Assembly (NCBI GenBank): GCA_900457075.1
Contig: UGYN01000002.1
Span: 3,844,001-3,908,000 of the forward strand
Length of the DNA stretch: 64,000 bases
Direction: 5' to 3'
Source: Serratia quinivorans
Lineage (GTDB): Bacteria > Pseudomonadota > Gammaproteobacteria > Enterobacterales > Enterobacteriaceae
Shown here: positions 25,258-35,579 of the stretch, one piece after another
Layout of the letters: each line of letters opens with the position of its first letter
How positions within the stretch are numbered: the stretch's first letter is position 1
The notes under the pieces: generated by a model
Told to the model about the DNA's origin: nothing
Seen by the model: the letters and a program-made list of their open reading frames with translations, nothing else
Databases searched by the model: none
Translations under genes and position numbers: made by a program

Positions 25258-25425
25258 TTATAAGCTCCTTGACCAAACGTCAATGTAGGGAAATGAGAAC
25301 GTTTTCCATCGTAGGCTGCACACACTGCATCAGAAGCCCGCCGATTAAAATGCGCTTTTTCTGATTGTTGCAATGGATAAGAACTATGGATCCCCGAAAA
25401 CCAGGCTTATAGCGGAGACAGACAA

Positions 25426-25456
25426 TAAAAAAGGGTTCAGCACCCGGCTGAACCCT
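25426..25456 (-). terminator. Terminator of cbp21
   Basis: Perfect 10-bp stem (AGGGTTCAGC at 25432-25441 with GCTGAACCCT at 25447-25456), followed on the minus strand by six T. It ends the chitin-binding protein gene. Confidence 0.92.
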
Positions 25457-25475
25457 GCGGTATTCCCCCTCCTTA

Positions 25476-26069
25476 TTATTTAGTCAAATTAACGTCAATT
25501 GCCTGATAGAAGGCATTGGCCGTATCTGCCACATCCCACACGGCGAGGATCACGTGCGAACCACTACGATCTGCCGGTATGTTGCAGTGGTGGGTGACCT
25601 GCGCTGCAGGGATCGCGCCGCCGTCGTTCTGTTGGCAGAACGGCGTCAGGTCAAACGATGCACGGGTCAGCGGCTGGGAGGCATCCCAGTTTGGTTTGGT
25701 AATGAAATAACGCCAACTGGTGGTGCTATGGCGAGCCGTAAGCGTCCAGGTGAAGGAGTTGGCACCGGTGTGCAGGTTGATCTTGTTCCAGCGGGTTGGC
25801 GTTTGTTGATCCAGCTCGAAGAAGGTGGATTTGTCGGCGCTGGCGATATGCCCATCTGCCGGACCGGCCTGTGGGAAGCCTTTCAACCCTTCAACACTCT
25901 GCGGTTCGTATTGCACGCTGCCGCACTGGGTATTGAGTTGTAGCTTGCACTGGTAGGAACGACTGGCCGGGGTTTCGACATAGCCGTGGGCGGCAGCCTG
26001 TTGTGATACGCCAAACAGTGCGGCGCTCAACAGGCCAAGGGACATAAGGGTACGAGAAGTATTGTTCAT
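25476..26069 (-). CDS. cbp21: Chitin-active lytic polysaccharide monooxygenase CBP21 (AA10)
   Basis: 197 residues, near-identical in plan to Serratia marcescens CBP21. A 27-residue signal ends AAA before His28, so the mature protein starts with the copper-binding His; His114 in TARHSTTSW completes the histidine brace. Copper and a reductant let it oxidatively cut crystalline chitin and open it for chitinases. Four Cys are present as in CBP21. A good AGGAG site precedes the ATG. The chiR gene lies divergently upstream and a strong terminator follows. Confidence 0.97.
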   Translation of the reverse strand: MNNTSRTLMSLGLLSAALFGVSQQAAAHGYVETPASRSYQCKLQLNTQCGSVQYEPQSVEGLKGFPQAGPADGHIASADKSTFFELDQQTPTRWNKINLHTGANSFTWTLTARHSTTSWRYFITKPNWDASQPLTRASFDLTPFCQQNDGGAIPAAQVTHHCNIPADRSGSHVILAVWDVADTANAFYQAIDVNLTK

Positions 26070-26474
26070 AAGTCACTCCTGACTGAAGTTGTATTGTAAG
26101 TCGGGTTTATTTCACCGGTGAAATGAGAGGTTATTAACGAGATTAAAAACATCATTCTTGGCGGCTTGTTTTATTTTTACTCTTAGTCTCGGCTGTCAGG
26201 ATGGAATGTTTTATAGGCTATTAACTAAAATTATTATGATGATTGCCTTTCGTTTCTTGGTTGAATTTATTTAAATACTGCTGTCTAAAAAAACGGCGTC
26301 ATGATGAATTTTATTTAAAGGTTCGATGAATAGTCTTTCAGATGACGCTCTCCGATATGGAGTATATTGCTTGTGGTTTTACTTACTCTTGTGTGACTTG
26401 AACGACTTTTACGCGCCAACCACTTGGGAATTTAGTGTCAATTTTTTCTTATTTTATTTCAAAGAGGAATTTGT
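26070..26474. promoter_or_regulatory. Divergent control region cbp21 / chiR
   Basis: About 400 bp, AT-rich. A perfect 14-bp palindrome TTTCACCGGTGAAA (26110-26123) sits 41 bp before the cbp21 start, in the expected leader or promoter. LysR regulators usually bind such a divergent gap, so this is the likely ChiR target region; the exact ChiR site is not visible to me. No extra gene is seen. Confidence 0.5.
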
Positions 26475-27416
26475 ATGACTAGATTATCCCTGGATGCGAT
26501 TAAAATAATCAGCACCATAAAAAGTACCGGCTCTTTCTCAATGGCGGCGGAGGCGTTGCATAAAACGCCGTCGGCGATATCCTATAGGGTTTCCAATATT
26601 GAAAGTAAACTCTGCGTGAAACTTTTTCATCGTAATGGCCCGATGATTACCCTGACAGATGAAGGGGAATTCCTGTTGCAAGAGGGCAGCTGGATTTTAA
26701 ATGCGGTGCAGGATCTTGAGAGTAGGGTAAGAAACATCCCGAAATTCGATAATAATATCCGCATCGTCGTCGATAATTTCTTTCCACTGGAAACTATCAC
26801 CCAGGATATCCGTGACTATATCCAGCACAGCCCAAATGCCAACATTTCCGTACAGCGTGAAGCACTGAATGGTACCTGGGACGCCCTGAAGAACAACCGG
26901 GCGGATTTGATTATCGCCATCGGCCAGATCCCGGACAGCGTGCAGGCCAAAACGCTGATGCTCGGCAAACTGAATTTTGTGCTCTGTGTTTCACCTTCGC
27001 ATCCCTTTGCGGCGCAGAAAAAGCCGGTGGATAAAAACCAGCGGCTGAACGATATCGTGGTGGTGATTGCCGACAGCAGCCACGAACTGCCCAAACGTAA
27101 CCACGGCACCATGCCGTTACAGCGCCAACTGGTGGTGTGCGACGTCGAAAGTAAGCTGTCGCTGTTGAAGCGCGGCATTGGTCACGGCTTCCTGCCACCG
27201 GCGCTGATAGAAAAAGAGTTGGCGAGCGGTGAGCTGGTGACGGTGCCGGTCGATATGCAAAAGGGGGACGAAATGATTTGGCTGGCCTGGCACCCGGCCA
27301 GCAAGGGCGCCGGATTTAGCTGGTGGCATGAGCGACTGACGCGTAAAAGCGACGTCTTTAGCCTGATGGGACGCGAAGTGATACGTGACGGGGGTTACCC
27401 TTGGTGTAACAACTGA
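26475..27416 (+). CDS. chiR: LysR-type regulator ChiR of chitinolytic genes
   Basis: 313 residues. An N-terminal winged helix-turn-helix (SFSMAAEALHKTPSAISYRVSNIE) is followed by a periplasmic-binding-type effector domain (from about 95). Its position between cbp21 and chiB is that of ChiR in S. marcescens, which activates chitinases and CBP21 in response to chito-oligosaccharides. AGAGGA precedes the start. The end is convergent with chiB across a shared terminator. Confidence 0.88.
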   Translation: MTRLSLDAIKIISTIKSTGSFSMAAEALHKTPSAISYRVSNIESKLCVKLFHRNGPMITLTDEGEFLLQEGSWILNAVQDLESRVRNIPKFDNNIRIVVDNFFPLETITQDIRDYIQHSPNANISVQREALNGTWDALKNNRADLIIAIGQIPDSVQAKTLMLGKLNFVLCVSPSHPFAAQKKPVDKNQRLNDIVVVIADSSHELPKRNHGTMPLQRQLVVCDVESKLSLLKRGIGHGFLPPALIEKELASGELVTVPVDMQKGDEMIWLAWHPASKGAGFSWWHERLTRKSDVFSLMGREVIRDGGYPWCNN

Positions 27417-27462
27417 GGGAATTGACCACGAAGGGATGCGAAAATTAAACGTTTAATGCAAT

Positions 27463-27496
27463 AAAAACCCCGTTGCCATCGGCCCCGGGGTTTTTT
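27463..27496. terminator. Bidirectional terminator between chiR and chiB
   Basis: AAAAACCCC at 27463-27471 pairs with GGGGTTTTT at 27487-27495; T runs occur on both strands, serving the two convergent genes. Confidence 0.88.
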
Positions 27497-27513
27497 AATG
27501 CGGCAACCTGCCG

Positions 27514-29013
27514 TTATGCCACGCGGCCCACTTTCAGCCAGGCGCTGTCCGAGCCGGGTACGGAAGTGATGAAGCCCCACTTGGTCTGCCAGACATAGCC
27601 AAGATAAGACACCAGCGCCCCCTGGTTATAGGTGGTACCGGCAACGTAAGCCGGGGCGCTCATGATCGGTAAATTACCCGGACCAACGCCGGTATAACGC
27701 AGGCCGGTGCCCATATCCAGTTGACTGTCATCGTAGTCCGTCGCGTTGAAATAGCGGTCCAGCGACGCCAGCAGGTCACCGTTACGGTTATCCTGGCCCA
27801 GATGCCAGAACATCACGCCGCCCAGTTGCTGCTGCTTGATGTACTTTGCCTTGTACTTGAAGCTTTCGACGTCGTCGTAGGTAACAAACAGGCCATTGGC
27901 CGCGTGATACAGGTACGGCGTTTTGGTCTTGTCGTTCCACAGGCGCTGATAGCCGTAGTTGCCCAATAGCATTTGTTCCAGTTGGCGGTAGGAGGCGATG
28001 CGCGGATCCTTATCGCGCACACACTCTTCACAGCCCACCAACCAATAGTCGGTGCCCGGGAACGGATCTTCCCCCGGGGTGCTGTGGCTGCTGTACTGGC
28101 CGCCGTTGCTGCTGCTGACGCCCTTGAACGCGCGACCGTAGAACGGCACGCCCATGACGATCTTGTTGCTCGGCACGCCTTCCAGCATCAGATGCTGTTG
28201 CACCGCCGCATCTACCGTCAGGCTGAACGGGCTGGGGAAGGCGCGGGTCAGTTCTTCCCAGCTCCAGCCCAGGTTGGCTTCACGCAGCGCGTTATAGAAG
28301 GTTGGCCCGGCGCTGTCGCCGAACAGTCCCGCCTGGTGGTTGGTGATTTTCTCCCACGGGCCGGCCAGATCGTAGGTCATCAGGTTGATGTAATCGAGTG
28401 AGGCGACGATCTGCGGCAGCTTGCTGTAGTAACGCGACAGGAAGAAAGCGCCGCCGGCCCCGGCAATGGTCAGTTGGTAAGGCAGCGCCTGACGACCGTC
28501 AGCCAGGGTTTGCTGGTTCAGCAGGGTGCGGATCTCCTGCAGCGCGGCGACAAAGCCGTCCACCTCGCTGCTTTGCGGATATTCCCAGTCAATGTCTACG
28601 CCGTCAAAACCGTAATCTTTCATGATGCGGACGCAGGATTGCGCGAATTTGGTACGTGCCGCCGGGGTTTTCACCGCGTTGACATAGTTGGCATGGGAAA
28701 CGCCCAGGTCGTTGGAGTAATACCAGCCGCCGATGGAGAACATGATCCGCAGATTGGGGTTGTGTGCCTTCAGCGCGGTTAACCGGCTGACCACGTCGCG
28801 CGCTTTGGCGTCGTTAGTCGCCGGGTCCCAGGCGCATTCCAGATTGCTGTTAATGTCGAGGAACGAGAAATTAATGTGGGTCAGCTGTTTGGCCTTGGCC
28901 GGTGTGATGTTGGACACCGGGAATGGCACGACTGAAGTATCAGACTCGGTATAGTTATTAATTTGGTTGGTCGGAATAAAATAATAACCAATAACGGCTT
29001 TACGTTCGGACAT
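27514..29013 (-). CDS. chiB: Family 18 exochitinase ChiB
   Basis: 499 residues from the ATG at 29013 (GGAG upstream), the size of S. marcescens ChiB. There is no N-terminal signal peptide, as known for ChiB. The GH18 motif FDGVDIDWEYP has the acid/base Glu144 with Asp140 and Asp142; MTYDLAG follows. A C-terminal chitin-binding module (ChBD of the 5/12 type) ends with VSYLGYVWQTKWG. It releases dimers processively from the non-reducing end. Export depends on the holin/endopeptidase genes beyond it. Confidence 0.97.
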   Translation of the reverse strand: MSERKAVIGYYFIPTNQINNYTESDTSVVPFPVSNITPAKAKQLTHINFSFLDINSNLECAWDPATNDAKARDVVSRLTALKAHNPNLRIMFSIGGWYYSNDLGVSHANYVNAVKTPAARTKFAQSCVRIMKDYGFDGVDIDWEYPQSSEVDGFVAALQEIRTLLNQQTLADGRQALPYQLTIAGAGGAFFLSRYYSKLPQIVASLDYINLMTYDLAGPWEKITNHQAGLFGDSAGPTFYNALREANLGWSWEELTRAFPSPFSLTVDAAVQQHLMLEGVPSNKIVMGVPFYGRAFKGVSSSNGGQYSSHSTPGEDPFPGTDYWLVGCEECVRDKDPRIASYRQLEQMLLGNYGYQRLWNDKTKTPYLYHAANGLFVTYDDVESFKYKAKYIKQQQLGGVMFWHLGQDNRNGDLLASLDRYFNATDYDDSQLDMGTGLRYTGVGPGNLPIMSAPAYVAGTTYNQGALVSYLGYVWQTKWGFITSVPGSDSAWLKVGRVA

Positions 29014-29309
29014 GGTATTTCTCCAGGGTTGAGGTTTGTTGTTATTGAGAGCCATTCTCTCGCCGCTATTAATGTTTATTTTTTCAATAAAGAGAAGTCG
29101 AAAAAAATCACAGTAAAGATGAATTTTTTATCGCTCGATGCCGTTATTTTCCACGAGTTGTTGTGCCATGGCTGAACATGAATCAATTTGAACTTAGAGG
29201 CTGTATTTATTCATTTGCTTTGTTATAGCATCCTTAACTAGATTCTGAATGTACCGATATCCCACCGGCCGTGATTGGCAGTTAATTAAAATAAAATAGG
29301 AGTTCAGCT

Positions 29310-29636
29310 ATGTCCAGTTTAGAGCCAGACGCTGTTGGCTTAATTATCCAGCGAGCATGTGAATATCTGCAGCCGGTGATGAATGCCATTTTGGCGGGCA
29401 TCATGGCGTTATTGCACGGAGCTTACCGCAACGTAGGTATGCGGCGCCGACTATTAAATGCCGGTATGTGTGCATTATTGGCCTGGACGGTACGCGATGC
29501 ATTAGCGCTGGCCGGGCTGGAATTAAAGTGGGCGAATCTTGCCAGCGTACTGATTGGCTTTCTTGGGGCCGATTATATCAGCGCATTAATTAAAAAAATC
29601 ATAGGAAAAAAAACGGGGCTTAAAAATGATAAATGA
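29310..29636 (+). CDS. chiW: Holin-like protein for chitinase release (ChiW)
   Basis: 108 residues with three candidate membrane segments (about 20-36, 50-68, 76-92) and a basic tail KKIIGKKTG, the form of a phage holin. In S. marcescens ChiW together with ChiX is required for chitinase secretion. The ribosome site TAGGAG is good. It overlaps chiX by 11 bp. It is divergent from chiB with a 296-bp gap. Confidence 0.9.
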   Translation: MSSLEPDAVGLIIQRACEYLQPVMNAILAGIMALLHGAYRNVGMRRRLLNAGMCALLAWTVRDALALAGLELKWANLASVLIGFLGADYISALIKKIIGKKTGLKNDK

Positions 29637-30027
29637 AATTGAAGATATTCGGTTTACCGCCCGCAGTGAGGCGAACTTAATTGGCGTTCACCCGGATCTG
29701 GTACGGGTGATACGGCTGGCACTGCATTACTCGTTGGTGCCGTTTTCCATCACCGAGGGGCTGCGTACCATGGCGCGTCAGCGTGATCTGGTACGCGGTG
29801 GTCAAAGCCAGACGTTGAAAAGTCGGCATTTGACCGGTCATGCGGTGGATGTGGTGGCGATGCCGGCGGGCGTGGTGTCGTGGGAATGGGACTATTACGC
29901 GCAAATCGCGGTGGCGGTGCGCCGTGCGGCACGCGAATGTGCGGTTAACGTTGAGTGGGGGGGCGAATGGAAAACGCTGAAGGACGGGCCACACTTCCAG
30001 CTTTCCTTCAGGGATTACCCGGCATGA
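29626..30027 (+). CDS. chiX: Peptidoglycan L-Ala-D-Glu endopeptidase ChiX
   Basis: 133 residues of the M15 (VanY-like) family. Zinc ligands are in SRHLTGHAVDV (His and Asp) and DGPHFQL (His). It resembles phage endolysins and S. marcescens ChiX, which opens the cell wall for chitinase exit. No signal peptide is seen, so it relies on the holin. It overlaps chiW and, by an ATGA, chiY. Confidence 0.92.
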   Translation: MINEIEDIRFTARSEANLIGVHPDLVRVIRLALHYSLVPFSITEGLRTMARQRDLVRGGQSQTLKSRHLTGHAVDVVAMPAGVVSWEWDYYAQIAVAVRRAARECAVNVEWGGEWKTLKDGPHFQLSFRDYPA

Positions 30028-30407
30028 GCGGCTGGCTGAGCCGGTTGGCGCAGGGGGGATTGTTGCTGCTGCTGTTGGCAGCCATCTGCCTGGCCGCTTA
30101 TAGCTCGCTGTTGTCGCATCGGCTGGATCTGATGCGGCAGCAGGCGAGCGAACAGCAAAAGACCTTGGCGCAGCAGGCGGGGTTGATTGCCACGCTGCAA
30201 ACTCAGGATGCCCAGAACCGGGCGCTGATGGCGGCTCAGCAGCAGCAGGAACAGCAGTTGCGCCAGCAAAGCGACGTTTACCAGAGGAAATACCGTGAAG
30301 CGATTAAAAATGATGCCTGTGCTGGGCAGCCTATGCCTGGCGCTGTTATTGAGCTCCTGCGCCCAACCCCCGCAGACGGCAGCGCCGGTGGTGCTGTTGC
30401 CCCCTGA
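30024..30407 (+). CDS. chiY: Inner-membrane spanin ChiY (Rz-like)
   Basis: 127 residues from the ATG at 30024, overlapping the chiX stop. One N-terminal membrane span (about 10-28, GGLLLLLLAAICLAAYSSLL) is followed by a long Gln-rich coiled coil (about 35-90), the i-spanin plan. The chiZ lipoprotein gene starts inside it in another frame, as phage Rz/Rz1. Confidence 0.9.
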   Translation: MSGWLSRLAQGGLLLLLLAAICLAAYSSLLSHRLDLMRQQASEQQKTLAQQAGLIATLQTQDAQNRALMAAQQQQEQQLRQQSDVYQRKYREAIKNDACAGQPMPGAVIELLRPTPADGSAGGAVAP

Positions 30408-30561
30408 GTCGGTGTTTACCCCGTGCGAGCAGCCGCAGCTGCTGGGTAACACCTGGGGCGATGCGCTGAGTTACACGCTGGCACTACAAACCTCGTTACA
30501 AATTTGCGCAGGCCGGGTGGCGACGCTCAATGCCTGGCGTGCCCAACTGCCGTCGCACTGA
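30295..30561 (+). CDS. chiZ: Outer-membrane lipoprotein spanin ChiZ (Rz1-like)
   Basis: 88 residues from a GTG at 30295 with AGAGGAAA upstream. The lipobox LLLSSC puts the lipid Cys at 22. It is nested in the +1 frame with 113 bp inside chiY. It would partner ChiY to fuse or breach the outer membrane in chitinase release. The stop is followed by the repeat at 30567. Confidence 0.88.
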   Translation: MKRLKMMPVLGSLCLALLLSSCAQPPQTAAPVVLLPPESVFTPCEQPQLLGNTWGDALSYTLALQTSLQICAGRVATLNAWRAQLPSH

Positions 30562-30566
30562 CGGTA

Positions 30567-30698
30567 TTCAGACTACTGATGATGCCCGATATTAGGGAGA
30601 GCGTGCCGAAGGGGTCGTAGCAGCCTTGGCTGCCGGAGCGCCCCTCGGTGCGCTAGGCCCGGGTATCTCGAGCTAAAAAACAACTTTGTTATCAAACT
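30567..30698 (+). repeat. 132-bp intergenic repeat, copy A
   Basis: Closely matches the reverse complement of 52288-52419. Long identical blocks include TTAGGGAGAGCGTGCCGAAG and the segment at about 30633-30670 ending GGGTATCTCG. A small inner hairpin (GCAGCC/GGCTGC) is kept as a hairpin in copy B despite base changes. It is flanked by a 13-bp direct repeat GTCGCACTGACGG (30552-30564 and 30707-30719). Both it and copy B lie behind a gene end. Confidence 0.85.
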
Positions 30699-30892
30699 CA
30701 CTATCAGTCGCACTGACGGCAGTGTTTTTCTTTTCCCTCCTGTGGTACTTCTTTTTTTACTTTTAAAAAACTATTTCGATCAAGGTTATGGCCCGCTTCA
30801 AAGTTTGTGACGTTTCTCTCACTATACTGGTCTAGCCTTAAAGGTTTACAAGTCTTACCTCAACATAAAAGCAAAAAGCATAGGAACCCATA

Positions 30893-33172
30893 ATGGACGA
30901 ACAGCTCAAACAGAGTGCGCTTGATTTTCACCAGTATCCGACCCCAGGGAAGATCCAGGTATCTCCAACCAAACCGCTGGCAACGCAACGCGATCTGGCG
31001 CTGGCCTACTCGCCGGGCGTCGCAGCCCCTTGTCTGGAAATTGCTGCCGATCCTCTCGCGGCCTACAAATACACCGCACGCGGCAACCTGGTGGCGGTGA
31101 TTTCCAACGGTACGGCGGTGCTGGGGCTGGGTAATATCGGTGCCTTGGCCGGTAAGCCGGTAATGGAAGGGAAAGGCGTCCTGTTCAAGAAATTTTCCGG
31201 TATCGACGTGTTTGATATCGAAGTGGATGAGCTAAACCCTGACAAGCTGATCGACATCATCGCCGCGCTGGAGCCCACCTTTGGCGGTATCAACCTGGAA
31301 GACATCAAAGCGCCGGAGTGTTTCTACATCGAGCAGAAACTGCGTGAGCGCATGAAGATCCCGGTATTCCATGACGATCAGCACGGCACCGCCATTATCA
31401 CCACCGCCGCCGTGCTGAACGGCCTGCGGGTAGTGAAAAAGAATATTTCCGACGTGCGACTGGTGGTTTCCGGTGCCGGCGCGGCGTCGATCGCCTGTTT
31501 GAACCTGCTGGTGGCGCTGGGGTTGCGCCAGCAGAACATTACCGTCTGCGACTCCAAGGGGGTTATCTACAAAGGTCGCGACGCCAACATGGAACAGACC
31601 AAAGCGGCCTATGCCATCGAAGACAACGGCCAGCGGACGCTGGGGGATGCTATCCCGGATGCCGATATATTCCTCGGCTGTTCCGGTCCGGGCGTGTTGA
31701 CCCAGGATATGGTGAAAACCATGGCCAGGGATCCGTTGATCATGGCGCTGGCCAACCCGGAACCGGAGATCTTGCCGCCGCTGGCGAAAGCCGTGCGTCC
31801 GGATGCCATTATCTGTACCGGCCGTTCCGACTACCCGAACCAGGTCAACAACGTCTTGTGCTTCCCGTTCATCTTCCGCGGTGCGCTCGACGTGGGCGCG
31901 ACCACCATCAACGAAGAAATGAAGCTGGCCTGCGTGCATGCGATTGCCGATCTGGCACTGGCAGAACAGAGCGACGTGGTGGCTTCGGCCTATGGCGATC
32001 AGGACCTGTCATTTGGCCCCGAATACATCATTCCCAAGCCTTTCGATCCGCGCCTGATTGTTAAAATCGCCCCGGCGGTTGCCAAGGCGGCGATGGAGTC
32101 CGGCGTGGCGACACGTCCGATCGAAGACTTTGATGCCTACGTCGAAAAACTGTCCGAGTTCGTCTACAAAACCAACCTGTTCATGAAGCCGATCTTCTCC
32201 CAGGCGAAGAAAGAAATGAAGCGCGTGGTGATGGCGGAAGGGGAAGAGGAAAGGGTACTGCATGCGACTCAGGAACTGGTGTCGCAGGGGCTGGCCTATC
32301 CAATCCTGGTCGGTCGTCCGAGCGTGATTGAAATGCGGCTGCAAAAACTCGGCCTGCAACTGACGCCGGGTAAAGACTTTGAAGTGGTGAACAACGAGTC
32401 CGACCCACGCTTTAACGAATACTGGGGCGAGTATTACCAGATCATGAAGCGTCGTGGCGTATCTCAGGAACAGGCGCGTCGTGCGGTAATTGGTAACCCA
32501 ACGCTGATCGCTGCCATCATGCTGCATCGCGGCGAGGCGGATGCGATGATCTGCGGCACCATCGGCAGCTATCACGAGCATTACGACGTGGTCGAGAAAG
32601 TGTTTGGTTTCCGCGAAGGGGCACACGTTGCCGGGGCGATGAATGCGCTGCTGCTGCCAAGCGGCAACACCTTTATTGCCGACACCTATGTCAATGACGA
32701 TCCGACGCCGGAGCAACTGGCAGAAATCACCCTGATGGCGGCGGAAACCGTGCGCCGTTTCGGGATTGAACCCAAGGTGGCGCTGCTGTCTCATTCCAGC
32801 TTTGGCTCTTCCGATAACCCGGCGGCCTGCAAGATGCGTAAAACGCTGGAGCTGGTGAACAAGATGGCACCGGAGCTGGAGATTGACGGTGAGATGCACG
32901 GTGACGCCGCGCTGGTGGAAAGCATCCGTAACGATCTGATGCCGGATAGCCCGCTGAAAGGGGCGGCCAACGTGCTGATTATGCCGAATATGGAAGCGGC
33001 GCGTATCAGCTACAACCTGTTGCGCGTATCTTCTTCCGAAGGCGTTACCGTGGGGCCGGTGCTGATGGGGGTATCGAAACCGGTACACATCCTGACGCCA
33101 ATCGCCTCGGTACGCCGCATCGTCAACATGGTCGCGTTGGCCGTGGTGGAAGCGCAGACCACGCCGTTATAA
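30893..33172 (+). CDS. maeB: NADP-dependent malic enzyme MaeB
   Basis: 759 residues. The N-terminal malic enzyme (about 1-425) has [10 protein letters not shown] near 45, [10 protein letters not shown] near 163 and the NAD(P) fold [13 protein letters not shown]. The C-terminal phosphotransacetylase-like domain (about 430-759) is regulatory in E. coli MaeB. It decarboxylates malate to pyruvate and makes NADPH. It starts 195 bp after repeat A and ends at a strong terminator. No defects. Confidence 0.96.
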   Translation: MDEQLKQSALDFHQYPTPGKIQVSPTKPLATQRDLALAYSPGVAAPCLEIAADPLAAYKYTARGNLVAVISNGTAVLGLGNIGALAGKPVMEGKGVLFKKFSGIDVFDIEVDELNPDKLIDIIAALEPTFGGINLEDIKAPECFYIEQKLRERMKIPVFHDDQHGTAIITTAAVLNGLRVVKKNISDVRLVVSGAGAASIACLNLLVALGLRQQNITVCDSKGVIYKGRDANMEQTKAAYAIEDNGQRTLGDAIPDADIFLGCSGPGVLTQDMVKTMARDPLIMALANPEPEILPPLAKAVRPDAIICTGRSDYPNQVNNVLCFPFIFRGALDVGATTINEEMKLACVHAIADLALAEQSDVVASAYGDQDLSFGPEYIIPKPFDPRLIVKIAPAVAKAAMESGVATRPIEDFDAYVEKLSEFVYKTNLFMKPIFSQAKKEMKRVVMAEGEEERVLHATQELVSQGLAYPILVGRPSVIEMRLQKLGLQLTPGKDFEVVNNESDPRFNEYWGEYYQIMKRRGVSQEQARRAVIGNPTLIAAIMLHRGEADAMICGTIGSYHEHYDVVEKVFGFREGAHVAGAMNALLLPSGNTFIADTYVNDDPTPEQLAEITLMAAETVRRFGIEPKVALLSHSSFGSSDNPAACKMRKTLELVNKMAPELEIDGEMHGDAALVESIRNDLMPDSPLKGAANVLIMPNMEAARISYNLLRVSSSEGVTVGPVLMGVSKPVHILTPIASVRRIVNMVALAVVEAQTTPL

Positions 33173-33187
33173 GCCTTAAGTGACTAC

Positions 33188-33223
33188 AAGCCTCCTGCGT
33201 TTCGGCGCCGGAGGCTTTTTTTA
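33188..33223 (+). terminator. maeB terminator
   Basis: AAGCCTCC at 33188-33195 pairs with GGAGGCTT, then T7. It lies just before the end of the convergent mmuM gene and may serve both. Confidence 0.9.
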
Positions 33224-33225
33224 TT

Positions 33226-34164
33226 TTATGCCCTGCAGCGTGTGGCGATCTGGTGGATATCCTGCGGTGTCGTGCGGCAACAGCCGCCAATCAGCCGGGC
33301 GCCGATGCGTTGCCATTCGCCGATTTGATCAATCAGACTGCCGTGTGCCCCCCCACAGGCATGCCAGGTTTTACTTACCGCGTCGTAGTGTTCACCCGAG
33401 TTCGGATAGACCAGCAGCGGTTTGTCAGCCAGTGCGGCAAATTGCTGCAGCGCCGGGGCCACATTTTCCAGCGCAATGCAGTTAATGCCAATCGCCAGCA
33501 CCTGTGGATTCGCCTGCAGCGCTGCCATGACCTCGGTCAGCGGCGTCCCGTCGCTGAGGTGTTGACTGTCGCGCAGGGTGAAAGCGAACCAGGCACCCAG
33601 GGTTGGGAACTCTTCCAACAGCGTCAGCAACGCCTGCAGTTCGCTGAAGGATGGCAGAGTCTCGCAGGCCAGTAAATCCACCCCGGCCTCGGCCAGTGCG
33701 CTGATGCGCGGGCGGTGGAAGGCGATCATCTCTTCCTGCGGCAGCGAGTAATCACCGCGATATTCAGACCCATCGGCCAGATAAGCGCCATAGGGGCCTA
33801 CCGAGCCGGCAATCAGCAGCGGTGCGGCCTGCGGGTGTTGTGCCAGATAATCGCTGCGCGCCTGCTGCGCCAACTGCACGCTTTTGGCGATCAGCGCCAG
33901 TGACTGCGCTTGATCCAAACCACGGCGCAGAAAGCCTTGTGGCGTGGCCTGATAGCTGGCGGTGATGGCGCACTGCGCTCCGGCGTTGAAATAGTCGAGA
34001 TGCACCTGATAAATCAGCTCAGGGTTTTCAATCAGCACTTTTGCCGACCACAGCGGATCGCTCAGATCGCAGCCGCGGGCTTCCAGTTCGGTGGCCAGTG
34101 CGCCGTCTAAAATCAGCGTAGGGTGGGCGCTCAAGAGTGTGGCGACAGGGTTGTTAACCGACAT
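33226..34164 (-). CDS. mmuM: Homocysteine S-methyltransferase MmuM
   Basis: 312 residues from the ATG at 34164 (GGGAGAG upstream), E. coli size. It makes methionine from S-methylmethionine and homocysteine. Zinc-site cysteines are in GINCIA and the paired GGCCRTTP near the end; [12 protein letters not shown] opens the barrel. It overlaps mmuP by 11 bp and shares its MetJ-controlled transcript. Confidence 0.95.
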   Translation of the reverse strand: MSVNNPVATLLSAHPTLILDGALATELEARGCDLSDPLWSAKVLIENPELIYQVHLDYFNAGAQCAITASYQATPQGFLRRGLDQAQSLALIAKSVQLAQQARSDYLAQHPQAAPLLIAGSVGPYGAYLADGSEYRGDYSLPQEEMIAFHRPRISALAEAGVDLLACETLPSFSELQALLTLLEEFPTLGAWFAFTLRDSQHLSDGTPLTEVMAALQANPQVLAIGINCIALENVAPALQQFAALADKPLLVYPNSGEHYDAVSKTWHACGGAHGSLIDQIGEWQRIGARLIGGCCRTTPQDIHQIATRCRA

Positions 34165-35563
34165 GATTCTCTCCCAGAGAGGTTTTTTGCCCGGCACGGC
34201 GGGTCAGGTAATAGGCGATGTAGCACAGGGCGACAAAGGGCAGCCCGCAGTAAAGCGCGATGCGCTGCTCCGGATCGAACGCCAGCCCGATGCAGGCCAG
34301 CAGGCACAGGGTGAAACCAACGATCGGCGTTAGCGGGTAACCCGGCGCGCAGTATTTAAGACCGGAAATGGGCTGGCCGCTGCGGACATAATGACGGCGG
34401 AAAGCGAAGTGCGAGGCACAGATGCTCAACCAGACCACCACCACCGCAAAACCGGAAATTGCCGACAGCGCCACGAACACCGTGTCCGGGGCGATCACGC
34501 TGGTCAGCAATGCCAGTACGCCGCCGAGCATGCTGAAGGTCAGCGCGTTGATCGGGATACCGCGTTTATTCACGCGGGAGAAATAGGCCGGCAGGGTGCG
34601 CTGGTTGGCCAGCGACCACAGCATGCGCCCCGACGCGTACAGGCCCGAATTGGCTGCCGACAGGATGGCGGTCAGGATCACGAAATTAAAGATATCGGCG
34701 GCATAGGGCACCCCGATGCGTTCAAACACCAGCACAAACGGGCTTTTGACAATCCCGGCCTGATCCATCGGGATCAACGCCGCCAGAATAAACACCGTCC
34801 CGATAAAGAACAGCATCAGGCGGATCACCGTGGTACGTATCGCCCAGGGCACCACCTTTTCCGGGTTCTCGGTTTCACCGGCGGCAATGCCGATAAGCTC
34901 GGTGCCGGAGAATGCGAAATTCACGGCCACCATGGTCATCAGGATCGGCAAGGTGCCGTTTGGCAGCCAGCCGGAGGCGGTCAGGTTATGCAGGAAGGGC
35001 GCTGGCGTGCCGTCTTTCATCGGCAGCAGGCCGAACATGGCCGCACCGCCGAGGATGATAAACGCCAGAATGGTAACGACCTTGATCAGCGAGAACCAGA
35101 ATTCGCTCTCAGCAAAGAAGCGGGTCGTGACCACGTTAAGCAGGAAAATCGCCGCACAGAAGATCAAACACCACAGCCACACCGGTGATTGCGGGAACCA
35201 ATACTGCATGCAGAAACCGGCGGCGGTCAGGCTCGATCCCAGTGCTACCGTCCAGGTCAGCCAGTACAGCCAGGCGACGGTGTAACCGGTGGCCGGGCCA
35301 AGATAGCGAGAAGCGTAGACGTGGAAGGCGCCGGTTTCCGGCATCGCCACCGACAGTTCACCCAGGCACAGCATCACCAGATAGACCACCAATGCGCCGA
35401 TCAGATAGGCCAGCAGGGTGCCGAGAGCACCGGTAGTGGAAATGATATAGCCGGTGTTGAAGAACAGCCCGGTACCAATCACGCCGCCCAGCGACAGCAT
35501 CACCAGATGTCGGGCCTTCATGGTGCGTTTGAACTGCCCTTCGGCGGGAACGGCTGAGTGCAT
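34154..35563 (-). CDS. mmuP: S-methylmethionine permease MmuP
   Basis: 469 residues, an amino-acid permease with about 12 membrane spans. Family marks are [19 protein letters not shown] at 16-34 and [19 protein letters not shown] mid-protein. The pairing with mmuM gives the substrate. The start lies next to three MetJ boxes. The ribosome site is weak. Confidence 0.93.
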   Translation of the reverse strand: MHSAVPAEGQFKRTMKARHLVMLSLGGVIGTGLFFNTGYIISTTGALGTLLAYLIGALVVYLVMLCLGELSVAMPETGAFHVYASRYLGPATGYTVAWLYWLTWTVALGSSLTAAGFCMQYWFPQSPVWLWCLIFCAAIFLLNVVTTRFFAESEFWFSLIKVVTILAFIILGGAAMFGLLPMKDGTPAPFLHNLTASGWLPNGTLPILMTMVAVNFAFSGTELIGIAAGETENPEKVVPWAIRTTVIRLMLFFIGTVFILAALIPMDQAGIVKSPFVLVFERIGVPYAADIFNFVILTAILSAANSGLYASGRMLWSLANQRTLPAYFSRVNKRGIPINALTFSMLGGVLALLTSVIAPDTVFVALSAISGFAVVVVWLSICASHFAFRRHYVRSGQPISGLKYCAPGYPLTPIVGFTLCLLACIGLAFDPEQRIALYCGLPFVALCYIAYYLTRRAGQKTSLGENHVG

Positions 35564-35579
35564 AATATTCTATCCGTAT

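Noticed and set aside
32009..33088. 359-residue frame opposite maeB
   Set aside because: Antisense shadow with no start signal or known family.
34391..35188. 265-residue charged frame opposite mmuP
   Set aside because: Charged, Gln/His-rich antisense of a membrane protein, a typical artefact.
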